DNA from: Arenibaculum pallidiluteum
Lineage (GTDB): Bacteria > Pseudomonadota > Alphaproteobacteria > Azospirillales > Azospirillaceae
DNA: 64,000 bases
NCBI RefSeq assembly: GCF_017355985.1
Contig: NZ_JAFIQU010000005.1
Span: forward strand, 62,001-126,000
Direction of reading: 5' to 3'
Part shown: piece by piece, positions 25,210-34,154 of the stretch
Layout: every line of letters begins with the position of its first letter
Position numbering within the stretch: the first letter of the stretch is position 1
The notes under the pieces: generated by a model
What the model saw: only the letters and a program-made list of their open reading frames with translations
The model's database searches: none
What the model was told of the DNA's origin: nothing
Position numbers and translations under genes: made by a program

Positions 25210-26343
25210 GTGGTTCGTCTTCTTCCCGTCCTGTTCGCCGCCGCTCTCGCGGTCCTGCCGGCTTCCGCCCCCAGGGCGCTTGACGCCAACATCACCCCGG
25301 CCTTCGACGACACGCCTGCGCGTGGGCCCGCCCAGGCGCGGGGCGTCGTGGTGTGGAGCCATGGCCGCTCGCTGGATTCCGAGGACATGATGTCGCGCTC
25401 GCCGCTCTACCTGCGGGCGCTGCGCGATGCGGGCTGGGATGTGGTGCGCTTCGAGCGGCGCCGGGTCGGCGACACGCTGCCGGCCAGTTCCCAGGCGCTC
25501 GCCGCACGGGCCGAGGCGCTGAAGTCGCAGGGGTACCGGCGGGTCGTGCTGGCGGGCCAGTCCTTCGGCGCCTTCCTGTCGCTGATGGCGGCGGGCCGAA
25601 GCGAAGCCGTTGACGCGGTGGTAGCGACGGCCCCGGCGGCGTTCGGTAACCACTCGGAGGCCTTCTCGACCTGGCGTATGAACGCGACGCAGCTCTACAA
25701 CGTGCTGCGCGAGGTCCGCCGGGCCAAGGTCGCACTGTTCTTCTTCCAAGGCGACGACTTCGACCCCGGCGGGCGGGCCGACCGCTCGGGCGAGATTCTG
25801 GCGGCCGAGGGGGTCGAGGCCCTGATCATCGACCAGCCCGCCGAGCTGCCGGGCCACAATGCCGGCGCGACGGGGCTTTTCGCGAGGCGGTATGGGTCCT
25901 GCATCCTGCGTTTCGCGGAGGAGGGACGCACGCCGTCCCCCGCGGACTGCGAGCAGCCCTGGGGCGCCAAGCCCGCGGCCGAGATGCTGTCGCCAGCGGC
26001 GTCCACCCCGGGCATCTCGCTGGCGGCGGTTCGCACCCGCAGCCCCCTGGAGCGGCGCTGGTACGGCTATTACCTCAACGGCCGCGAGGTGATGCTGAGC
26101 ATCGACGCGGTCGACGGCGAGCGCGTACGGGCAACCTACACGCTCGGGGCCGGCGTGGATCCCGACCAGAAGCCGGAGACGAACCAGCGCATCGGCCGGC
26201 TCGACGGCGAGGAGCTGGTCTTCGACGAGCCCGGCCGGAACGTGCTGCGCTTCCGCCCGCGGCACGACGGCCGCCTTGCCGGGACCTGGACCGACGCGCG
26301 CGACGGCGGCCGCCTCCAGGTCGTGCTGCGTCCGATCGAGTAG
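25210..26343 (+). CDS. Secreted alpha/beta hydrolase-like protein
   Basis: 377 residues, GTG 25210. Signal peptide VRLLPVLFAAALAVLPASAP ends near residue 22. Residues about 45-230 form an alpha/beta hydrolase: VVVWSHGRSL, then a GQSFGAF nucleophile elbow, and ELPGHNAG near the end as possible His loop. The last 110 residues are a separate beta-rich domain (WYGYYLNGREVMLSIDAV ... LAGTWTDARDGGRLQVVL), like lipocalin-type strands. A periplasmic esterase or peptidase-like enzyme is likely; substrate unknown. Confidence 0.7.
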   Translation: MVRLLPVLFAAALAVLPASAPRALDANITPAFDDTPARGPAQARGVVVWSHGRSLDSEDMMSRSPLYLRALRDAGWDVVRFERRRVGDTLPASSQALAARAEALKSQGYRRVVLAGQSFGAFLSLMAAGRSEAVDAVVATAPAAFGNHSEAFSTWRMNATQLYNVLREVRRAKVALFFFQGDDFDPGGRADRSGEILAAEGVEALIIDQPAELPGHNAGATGLFARRYGSCILRFAEEGRTPSPADCEQPWGAKPAAEMLSPAASTPGISLAAVRTRSPLERRWYGYYLNGREVMLSIDAVDGERVRATYTLGAGVDPDQKPETNQRIGRLDGEELVFDEPGRNVLRFRPRHDGRLAGTWTDARDGGRLQVVLRPIE

Positions 26344-26472
26344 CCGGCGCGGCGGGCTCCCCATGCGGTCCAGGGTCGGGTCCGCGGGGGCGGGGCCTCA
26401 CCGCCGGATGGTCAATTCTCCGTGACCTTCCGCCTGCCCGCCGGTTGACGCGGCAGCAGGTCGAGGGGCGTC

Positions 26473-26730
26473 ATGGCGGCAATCAGGATCGTCGAAGAGG
26501 GCGGAAGCTTCCTTCTGGTCGAGGGAGAGGGGCGCTGGGCCGTGGTCGAACGGCGCGCCGGGCGGCTCTATCCGCTCGATCCCGACCGGGTGGCGGAGGA
26601 CGGCGCCCCGGACACGCCGGACGGGCTGGCCCGGGCAGCCGATCCGGGCTGGACGGACGAGGCGACGGCGCGCCGCTGCTTCGCAGCGATGGTCGGTCGC
26701 GGAGAGCATCTGGCCCGGACGATCTGGTGA
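26473..26730 (+). CDS. Hypothetical protein (85 aa)
   Basis: ATG 26473 follows GAGGGG. The product is beta-rich at first (IRIVEEGGSFLLVEGEGRWAVVERRAGRLYPL) and helical after (TDEATARRCFAAMVGRGEHLARTIW). Soluble, acidic. No family recognised. The region 26731-26936 between it and clpX holds no gene. Confidence 0.55.
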   Translation: MAAIRIVEEGGSFLLVEGEGRWAVVERRAGRLYPLDPDRVAEDGAPDTPDGLARAADPGWTDEATARRCFAAMVGRGEHLARTIW

Positions 26731-26936
26731 CACCATATGTCACAGCATGTCGCAGCCCCAGGCAGGGGGCCGTCCGGAGTTGAATTGGGGCCGCGTATCG
26801 TGTCGTAGCCCTAAAGAGCTGTTAACTCCTGGGCGGGCAACCTACATTGTGGGTATACGCTGATCCAGCGTGGCGATCCGCCTCTCCGTCGCCTTCGGGC
26901 GGCGACCTCGCACCAGGACGACGCAACAGCTCGGAT

Positions 26937-28178
<1,242 letters not shown>

Positions 28179-28205
28179 TCGCGCGGTTGCAGGTAGCCTA
28201 AAGGA

Positions 28206-28238
28206 AAGCCCCGGCCTCGTGCCGGGGCTTTTGTCTTT
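28206..28238 (+). terminator. Rho-independent terminator of clpX
   Basis: AAGCCCCGGC (28206-28215) pairs with GCCGGGGCTT (28221-28230), loop CTCGT, followed by TTGTCTTT. One of the clearest intrinsic terminators in the window. Confidence 0.92.
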
Positions 28239-28306
28239 GGGATACAAGCTCCGCGCTCTCGCCGGCGGCCCTTTGCTGGTAAAATGGAAAGGGACCGGGA
28301 GGGCGC

Positions 28307-29059
28307 ATGGCGGGGATCGTCAGTCGGGCCGTCGGGCTGGCACGTTCGGCCTGGATCTACAGGGTGGACCCGCGGTTCCTGCGGCGCTCCCGGGCCTTCT
28401 ACGCGCAGTTCGTGAAGTCCGGCGACCTCTGCTTCGACGTCGGTGCCCATATGGGCGATCGCATCGCAGCCTTCCTGGCCCTTGGGGCGCGGGTTGTCGC
28501 GGTGGAGCCCCAGCCGGACTTCGCCACGGTGCTGCGCCGCCTCTATGGGGACAATGCCCGTGTCTCCGTCGTGGAAGGGGCGGCGGGGGCGGCGCCGGGG
28601 CTTGCGATGCTCCGCATCAACCGCCGCTATCCCACGCTCTCGACCCTGTCGGACGACTGGATTGCCGCGGTCTGGCACGATGCGTCATTCCCGCGCGAAG
28701 GCTGGGACGAGACGGTCGAGGTTCCGGTGACCACCCTCGATGCGCTGATCGCGGCGCATGGCGAGCCGGCCTTCTGCAAGATCGATGTCGAGGGCTTCGA
28801 GGAGCAGGTCCTGGCCGGGCTTTCGCGCCCGCTTCGCTGCCTGTCCTTCGAGTACATCGCGGTCACGCGCGACATGGCGCTGGCCTGCATAGAGCGGCTC
28901 GGCGCCCTGGGCGACTACAGGTTCAACGTCTCCCGGGGCGAAACGAAGCGGCTCGAGCTTCAGGATTGGGTCAGGGCGGACGATTTGGCGACCTGGCTTT
29001 CGCGTCTGAAGGCCGGTGACGGCTCCGGCGACGTCTATGCCCGGCTGAGGCAGGACTGA
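28307..29059 (+). CDS. FkbM-family SAM-dependent methyltransferase
   Basis: 250 residues. SAM-binding motif I is LCFDVGAHMGDRIAAFLALG, the acidic ribose-binding residue follows in VVAVEPQPDF, and the FkbM signature KIDVEGFEEQVLAGL is near 165-180. Such enzymes O-methylate sugars, lipids or polyketides; the acceptor cannot be told. It has its own start behind GGGAGGGCGC, separated from clpX by a terminator, so it is not part of that transcript. No glycosyltransferase neighbours are seen. Confidence 0.85.
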   Translation: MAGIVSRAVGLARSAWIYRVDPRFLRRSRAFYAQFVKSGDLCFDVGAHMGDRIAAFLALGARVVAVEPQPDFATVLRRLYGDNARVSVVEGAAGAAPGLAMLRINRRYPTLSTLSDDWIAAVWHDASFPREGWDETVEVPVTTLDALIAAHGEPAFCKIDVEGFEEQVLAGLSRPLRCLSFEYIAVTRDMALACIERLGALGDYRFNVSRGETKRLELQDWVRADDLATWLSRLKAGDGSGDVYARLRQD

Positions 29060-29065
29060 GGTCGC

Positions 29066-29194
29066 TCAGAAGGCGTGGATCCAGATATAGGTTCCGAGCA
29101 CGAAGACGGCGCCAACCGCAGCGCCAAGCCCCAGGATCACATAGTCCTGAGGGTGGAGAAAACGATACCGGTGCCCTTCGGTATGCTTTGACAT
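29066..29194 (-). CDS. Single-helix membrane peptide (42 aa)
   Basis: ATG 29194 to TGA 29066 reads MSKHTEGHRYRFLHPQDYV, then one membrane helix (VILGLGAAVGAVFVLGTYIWI) and a short HAF end. N-terminus polar with several His/Arg, pointing to an inside N-terminus. The ribosome site is weak. It follows an AT-rich palindromic spacer and may be the last gene of the amidoligase run or a separately controlled peptide. Confidence 0.5.
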   Translation of the reverse strand: MSKHTEGHRYRFLHPQDYVILGLGAAVGAVFVLGTYIWIHAF

Positions 29195-29223
29195 CTGCGC
29201 TTGTCCGGCAGGCATGTGCAATT

Positions 29224-29245
29224 AAATTACTGCAATGAGTAATTT
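29224..29245. promoter_or_regulatory. Inverted repeat AAATTACT-N6-AGTAATTT
   Basis: Perfect eight-base arms at 29224-29231 and 29238-29245, six-base spacer, in an AT-rich island. It sits 30-50 bases upstream of the 42-residue peptide start on the minus strand. A dimeric repressor site is the likeliest reading. Confidence 0.45.
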
Positions 29246-29289
29246 CTTGCCTCTCTCCGGGACAGAATACACGCGCTCGGCGTATCGTC

Positions 29290-29304
29290 AACAATTCAAT
29301 TGTT
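29290..29304. promoter_or_regulatory. Inverted repeat AACAATT-C-AATTGTT
   Basis: Perfect seven-base arms with a single-base centre, 14 bases beyond the EamA stop codon at 29318. Too AT-rich for a strong terminator stem; operator or promoter element for the downstream peptide is more likely. Confidence 0.4.
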
Positions 29305-29317
29305 CGATTTCTGTTAG

Positions 29318-30181
29318 TTAGCCTGCGATCAGAACTGCGGCAGTTGCCGCGAGCGCCAGGCCCGTTGCCTGGATGCCGCGCAGCCGCTCGCGCAGGATCA
29401 GGCGAGCCAGCGCGAGGGTGCTGGCGGGATACAGCGAGGTGAGCGCCGCCACCAGGCTGAGCGGCCCCTGCTGGAGGGCGAAGAAGGCCAGGATGTTTGC
29501 TCCGGCGTCGACCACACCGGCGGCCGTGCCCCAGGCCAGAGCGGGTCGGAGATGCGCGCCATGCCGTGCCGCGCGGAGCAGGGGCGGGGCAGCTCCGGCG
29601 AGCAGCAACACCGCCGTTCCCCGGGCCACGACGAGCGGCCAGAGACCGGACCCATTGCCCGCGTTGCGCAGGCACAGATAGAAGGCCGCGAAGCCGATGC
29701 CGGAGCCGAGCGCCATAAGGATCGGGCGTCGGCCGGCCCTGTCCCCGTCGTCCGGACTGCCTTCCTGGCCGATCAGGACCACGGCGACCAGCGCGAGCGT
29801 GACCCCGGCCAGTGCGGTGCCGCCGGGTCGCTCGCCCAGGGAGAGTCCGACCAGGGTCGGCAGTACGATGGCGCAGGTTGCGGTGATCGGTGCCACAACG
29901 CTCATCCTGCCGATGGACAGGGCAGCATAGAGAAGCGTCAGCCCGGCGAGGTTCGCGAGACCGGCTCCGACGCCCCAGCCGAGCGCCTCCCACCCGAGCA
30001 GGGGCGCACCGGGCGCCATGGCCGGCGGCAGCGCGAGGGCGGCGGGGAGCAGCAGCGCGACGCCGGCGGACTGCACCAGCAGGACGACCGGGACGGCGGA
30101 GATCTTCCGGCTCGCGAGGCCGCCGAGGAAGTCGGCAGAGCCCCAGAGGAGCGATGCGAGGATCGCGAGGAGAGCGGCCAT
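29318..30181 (-). CDS. EamA/DMT-family transporter
   Basis: 287 residues with ten predicted helices in two homologous halves. The N-terminus ALLAILASLLWGSADFLGG and the ends of each half (GVTLALVAVVLIG; GIQATGLALAATAAVLIAG) are EamA hallmarks. These carriers export amino acids, metabolites or drugs. It starts 34 bases after the amidotransferase gene on the same strand, so export of that pathway's product is a sensible guess only. Confidence 0.85.
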   Translation of the reverse strand: MAALLAILASLLWGSADFLGGLASRKISAVPVVLLVQSAGVALLLPAALALPPAMAPGAPLLGWEALGWGVGAGLANLAGLTLLYAALSIGRMSVVAPITATCAIVLPTLVGLSLGERPGGTALAGVTLALVAVVLIGQEGSPDDGDRAGRRPILMALGSGIGFAAFYLCLRNAGNGSGLWPLVVARGTAVLLLAGAAPPLLRAARHGAHLRPALAWGTAAGVVDAGANILAFFALQQGPLSLVAALTSLYPASTLALARLILRERLRGIQATGLALAATAAVLIAG

Positions 30182-30215
30182 GGCCGCTCCGTTTCAGCAC
30201 GTCCGGGCGCCGGCG

Positions 30216-30968
30216 TCACGCGCTCACGGCGAGGCGTTCGCCGACAGCGGCGGCAACGAGCGAGCGGAACAGGTTCTGCTGACAGGAATCCGCCACGAGG
30301 AATTCCGGATGCCACTGCACGCCGATCAGGAAGCCGGGACCGGTCCCCTCGACCGCCTGCACGATGCCGACCTGGTCGAGGGCCGCGACGACCAAGCCGG
30401 AGCCCAGCCGGTCCACCGACTGATGGTGCAGCGCATTGACCATGCAGGTCTCCTGGCCGCACAGCAGCTCCCTCAGACGGCTTTGCGCCTCGATGCGGAC
30501 GCGCTTGCGCGGCAGCACGGTCCGTAGCTTCGGCGCATTGCCGTAGGCCTCGTAGATGTCCCGGTGCAGCGTGCCGCCCTGATGCACGTTGATGATCTGG
30601 CTGCCCCGGCAGATGCCCAGCACCGGTATGCCGCGGGCGCGGGTGCAGTCCAGCATCCGCAGCTCCATGCGGTCGCGCTCGGGGTCGATGCGCACGGCGG
30701 GGGTCACCTCGAGCCCGTAGAGCGAAGGCTCGATGTCGTCCCCTCCGCCCACCACCACGGCATCCAGGCGCTCGGCCGGGAAGGGCCGACCGGGCGTGAT
30801 GCGGACCGCCCTGGCGCCTGCCCGCCACAGGGCCAGGCGGTTGCAGGCCCACATGATGCGCCCGCCGCGGTCCGACCCCGTCACGCCGACCAGCGGGCGC
30901 GCGGTCGAGGCGGTTCCGGCCCGGGCGTCGGCCGCCTCCGCGGCTCCGCGGGTCATGCCTGCAGCCAT
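30216..30968 (-). CDS. Class I glutamine amidotransferase-like / peptidase C26 (gamma-glutamyl hydrolase type)
   Basis: 250 residues. I chose ATG 30968, which has GAGGAG eight bases upstream; ATG 30956 gives a four-base overlap with the amidoligase stop but a poorer ribosome site. Residues about 25-235 form the domain: VVVGGGDDIEPSLYG, nucleophile Cys120 in LGICRGSQIINV, and His220/Glu222 in VQWHPEF. This is the PuuD/gamma-glutamyl hydrolase type which cleaves gamma-glutamyl amides. Its gene is fused in translation to an amidoligase, so the pair may form and edit, or use ammonia for, an amide bond. Confidence 0.85.
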   Translation of the reverse strand: MAAGMTRGAAEAADARAGTASTARPLVGVTGSDRGGRIMWACNRLALWRAGARAVRITPGRPFPAERLDAVVVGGGDDIEPSLYGLEVTPAVRIDPERDRMELRMLDCTRARGIPVLGICRGSQIINVHQGGTLHRDIYEAYGNAPKLRTVLPRKRVRIEAQSRLRELLCGQETCMVNALHHQSVDRLGSGLVVAALDQVGIVQAVEGTGPGFLIGVQWHPEFLVADSCQQNLFRSLVAAAVGERLAVSA

Positions 30969-31906
30969 GCGTGCGTCTCCTCGACCCATTCCGCTGCGCG
31001 AGCCGCGAAGCCGCCTTCGACGAAAGCCGCGCCCATGCGCTCGAGCCGGTCGCGATCGGCCGCCAGCCACTCCACTGCAATCCAGCGGTTCCAGTCGGGC
31101 ACGATGCTCCAGCCGGGATCTCCGAGATACGAGTTCGGCAGCCGGTAATGGAAGGTCGGGCGCGGCCGCACATGGGCGTCGGGAACCCGGGATGCGATCC
31201 TGTCCCGGTCGAGCCATGCGAAGACCGGCAGCATGTCGAGGCTTCGGTTCCGCGACGGGTTCGCGGCAAGATAGTCCTCGATCAGCCCCGTCAGGTCCGG
31301 GCGGTAGCCGGGATCGGCCACGCGCGCGGCGTAGGCCGGGGGGAAGCGCTCGATGTAGGGCGCTATCTCCCGGGCGATGTCGATGCGGATGGCATGGCGC
31401 AGCCAGGGCTCCAGCACGACGAACGCCTTCAGGTGATCCGTCAGGTATTCGGCGCTGCAATCGGCGATCTCGGGGTTCAGGTGCAGACCGAAGGCATTGA
31501 CGAGGCTGGCTTCGGTCCCGCGGGCGCCGCGGCGGCGCATCGCGTCGAAGATCCCGTCCAGCTCGGCGAGGCGGTCCCAGTGCAGCGGCGCGAAGCTCAT
31601 CTCGTAGGGCATCACCACGCTGCCGGCATGTCCGAGCAGTCCGCGCAGCACCCCGTTCCACTTGGGCTCGCCCTCCTTGGGATGGGCGGCCATCATGTCG
31701 AGCTCGACGCTGATGTCGCCGAGGCTCGAGCCTACGACCTTGAAGGCGTGCGGGTCCTTCTCGACGGCCTCGCCGCCGACGAGTTCCGCCAGCAGCGCCG
31801 CGACCGTCCGGGCGTCCAGCCCCGTGAATTCCAGTTCGACCCCGACGCGGCGCCGTGCGCCATCGGCGGTCTCGGTGACGGGCGGCTTCGCTGGCTTGAG
31901 CGGCAT
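30953..31906 (-). CDS. Amidoligase_2-family enzyme (glutamine-synthetase-like COOH-NH2 ligase)
   Basis: 317 residues. The GS-like fold signature is visible: GVELEFTG with Glu24/Glu26 as metal ligands, a second acidic strand DISVELD near 65-70, GLHLNPE at 140-146 and Arg-rich segments later (RPRPTFHYRLPNSYLG). Iyer, Aravind and colleagues described this superfamily as ATP-dependent ligases joining carboxylates to amines, often paired with peptidase C26/GAT genes exactly as here. Substrate unknown: a small metabolite, peptide or protein tail. No signal or helix, so cytosolic. It lies 53 bases after the RNase Z-like gene. Confidence 0.8.
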   Translation of the reverse strand: MPLKPAKPPVTETADGARRRVGVELEFTGLDARTVAALLAELVGGEAVEKDPHAFKVVGSSLGDISVELDMMAAHPKEGEPKWNGVLRGLLGHAGSVVMPYEMSFAPLHWDRLAELDGIFDAMRRRGARGTEASLVNAFGLHLNPEIADCSAEYLTDHLKAFVVLEPWLRHAIRIDIAREIAPYIERFPPAYAARVADPGYRPDLTGLIEDYLAANPSRNRSLDMLPVFAWLDRDRIASRVPDAHVRPRPTFHYRLPNSYLGDPGWSIVPDWNRWIAVEWLAADRDRLERMGAAFVEGGFAARAAEWVEETHAWLQA

Positions 31907-31959
31907 CGGGGTCCGGCGGGCATCGGGCGGTATCGCTGGTACAACACCTCAGGGCCGCG

Positions 31960-32874
31960 TCACGGCACGCGCACGCGCTCGAAGTCGGATACGACCCGCG
32001 CTCCCTGGAAGAGGGCGGCCGCCTCCGCCGCCACCGCGCCCTCGCGATAGCGCGAGGACTGGTGGTTCAGGCACAGCCGCCCGATGCCGGCCGCACGGGC
32101 GAGATTCACCGCGTCGGCAACGGTCAGATGGCTGTGGGCACGCGCCTGCTCGGCATCGGCCGCCATGAAGCTGGCCTCGATGACCAGGAGATCCGCGCCG
32201 CGGACGTGCTCGACGAGATCGTCGACGGTTTCCGCGTCGCCCACCACCGCCACCGAGACGCCGCCCTGCGGCGGGCCGGTGACGGCTTCCGGGTCCACGC
32301 GGCGGCCATCGGGCAGGCGAACCGCCTCGCCGCGCGCCAGGCGCGAGCGCTCGGGTCCCGGCGGCACGCCGAGCTCGGCCAGGCGGTCGGCCAGCAGCGG
32401 GCGGTGCGGCAGCAGATCGAAGCGGAAGCCCAGGCAATCGGGGGCGGCATGCCGCACCGGAAAGGCCGACAGGCGGAACCGCCCGTCTTCGATCAGCGGT
32501 CCGGGGGCGATCGGCACGAACTCCAGCGCCAGCCGGCCGGGCCTGCCGCCCGGCCAGACGACATCAAGCAGAAGGCGCCGCGCCAGCTCGAGCGGGGCCG
32601 GCCCGGCCAGGATGCGCAGGCGCTCGACCGCCTGCCACAGGTTCAGCGTGCCGGCGAGCCCGCCAAGGCCCAGGATGTGGTCGAGATGGCCATGCGTCAG
32701 CAGCACGGTATCGAGCCGGCGGAAGCCGACCCCCGCGGCCATGATCTGGCGCTGGGTGCCCTCGCCGCAATCGACGAGGAAGCGGCGTCCACCCTGCTCC
32801 ACCAGCAGGGCCGAGACGTTCCGCGCAGCAGAGGGCACGCTCGCCCCTGTGCCCAGGAAGGTCAGCTCGAACAT
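31960..32874 (-). CDS. Ribonuclease Z-like metallo-beta-lactamase-fold hydrolase
   Basis: 304 residues from ATG 32874 (MFELTFLGTGASVPSAARN). The zinc motif HGHLDH is near residue 61-66, then AFPVRHAAPDCLGFRF, a GDA where RNase Z has GDT, and HSHLTVADAVNLARAAGIGRLCLNHQSSRY, which matches the RNase Z C-terminal HST...HFSSRY pattern. tRNase Z trims tRNA 3' ends. Slight changes in several signature positions leave room for a paralogue with another phosphodiester substrate. It is transcribed with the amidoligase. Confidence 0.78.
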   Translation of the reverse strand: MFELTFLGTGASVPSAARNVSALLVEQGGRRFLVDCGEGTQRQIMAAGVGFRRLDTVLLTHGHLDHILGLGGLAGTLNLWQAVERLRILAGPAPLELARRLLLDVVWPGGRPGRLALEFVPIAPGPLIEDGRFRLSAFPVRHAAPDCLGFRFDLLPHRPLLADRLAELGVPPGPERSRLARGEAVRLPDGRRVDPEAVTGPPQGGVSVAVVGDAETVDDLVEHVRGADLLVIEASFMAADAEQARAHSHLTVADAVNLARAAGIGRLCLNHQSSRYREGAVAAEAAALFQGARVVSDFERVRVP

Positions 32875-32884
32875 CCCCGGGCCG

Positions 32885-33112
32885 TCAGGTCTCCACCTTT
32901 GGCGGCCATTCGGGGGTCGGGGCCTTCGGCGGCTTGGGCTCGGGCACGCCGAGATGGGCGCGGATGCCCCGCACCTCCAGGAGCAGGCCCTCGAGCGCAG
33001 CCGCGATCCGCACGATCGCGTCCTGGGTCGTCTCCTCGGGGCCGGCGCCGCGGATGTCGGGATAGGCGTCCGTCGGGCCCGCCGGCGGCATCTGGTCGCG
33101 CGGATTGGACAT
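32885..33112 (-). CDS. Small Pro-rich-tailed helical protein (75 aa)
   Basis: ATG 33112 follows GGAGGA. Disordered Pro/Asp-rich N-terminus, one strong helix (QDAIVRIAAALEGLLLEVRGIRAHLG) and a Pro/Lys tail (EPKPPKAPTPEWPPKVET). The stop is ten bases before the RNase Z-like start, so it heads the amidoligase run. No family recognised. The Lys-bearing disordered tail could be a modification target, but that is only an idea. Confidence 0.6.
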   Translation of the reverse strand: MSNPRDQMPPAGPTDAYPDIRGAGPEETTQDAIVRIAAALEGLLLEVRGIRAHLGVPEPKPPKAPTPEWPPKVET

Positions 33113-33240
33113 GGTTCCTCCATCCGGATGTCAGTCAGGAACCAACGCGCGGTCGCCCGAAAGATCGCGCGGCCAACCGTGACGCCTCTGGGGCCGGGCT
33201 GTTGAGCGCAGGAACCCAACGCCTTTTCGACGGATTGTCT

Positions 33241-34101
33241 ATGGCAGCCGAACCGCAGAAGAACCCGCCGCAGCATCAGGACCGCAGGCCCGGAAGCGAG
33301 CGCCAGATGACGCCCGAGCCCGTCACCATCCGCGCGGGCTATCGCGGCTCAGGCAAGTTCGAGGGAAAGGTCGCCCTGATCACCGGTGGGGACAGCGGCA
33401 TCGGCCGCGCGGCAGCCGTCCATCTCGCGCGCGAGGGGGCGGATATCGCGATCGTCTATCTCAGCGAGGACAGGGATGCCGCCGACGCGCGCCGGGAGGT
33501 CGAGGCCGAGGGGCGCCGCTGCATCACCGTCAGGGGCGATATCGGCGACGAGAACTTCTGCCGCGGCGCCGTCGAGCAGGCGGTCAGAGAGCTCGGCCGG
33601 CTGGATGTGCTCGTGAACAACGCAGCCGAGCAGCATCCCCAGGAATCGCTGGAGAAGATCAGCGCCGAGCAGCTCGAGCGGACCTTCCGCACGAACATCT
33701 TCGGGATGTTCTTCATGACCAAGGCGGCGCTGCCGCGCCTGGGCGAGGGCGCGGCCATCGTGAACGTGGCCTCTGTCACCGCGTACAAGGGCAACCCGCA
33801 GCTTCTCGACTATTCCTCGACCAAGGGCGCGATCGTGTCCTTCACGCGTGCCCTCTCGCAATCGCTCGCCGAGAAGGGCATCCGCGTGAACGCGGTAGCC
33901 CCGGGCCCGATCTGGACGCCGCTGATCCCCTCGACCTTCCCGGCGGACAAGGTCGCCGAGTTTGGAACGGACGTGCCTCTGAAGCGCGCCGGCCAGCCGG
34001 CCGAGGTCGCGACCTGCATCGTCTTCCTGGCGAGCGAGGACGCGAGCTACGTCACCGGCCAGACCCTCCATCCCAACGGCGGCACCGTCGTGAACGGCTG
34101 A
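33241..34101 (+). CDS. SDR-family oxidoreductase (YghA/YhdF stress type)
   Basis: 286 residues from ATG 33241. After a 40-residue hydrophilic lead typical of this subgroup (PQHQDRRPGSERQM), the Rossmann motif TGGDSGIGRA, NNAAEQ, and the active-site set Ser (VASVTAYKG), Tyr and Lys (YSSTKGA) are intact, followed by PGPIWTPLIPS. NAD(P)-dependent reductase of aldehydes or glyoxal-like compounds; homologues belong to general stress regulons. Only 53 bases separate it from the next gene. Confidence 0.88.
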   Translation: MAAEPQKNPPQHQDRRPGSERQMTPEPVTIRAGYRGSGKFEGKVALITGGDSGIGRAAAVHLAREGADIAIVYLSEDRDAADARREVEAEGRRCITVRGDIGDENFCRGAVEQAVRELGRLDVLVNNAAEQHPQESLEKISAEQLERTFRTNIFGMFFMTKAALPRLGEGAAIVNVASVTAYKGNPQLLDYSSTKGAIVSFTRALSQSLAEKGIRVNAVAPGPIWTPLIPSTFPADKVAEFGTDVPLKRAGQPAEVATCIVFLASEDASYVTGQTLHPNGGTVVNG

Positions 34102-34154
34102 TTTACGCGTAGACCAAACCAGAGCAAGCAAGAGAGCGAAGGAAAGGAAGCACC

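Noticed and set aside
33211..33240. EcfG-like GGAAC upstream of the stress SDR
   Set aside because: The -35 half is perfect but no CGTT-like element occurs at 16-17 bases.
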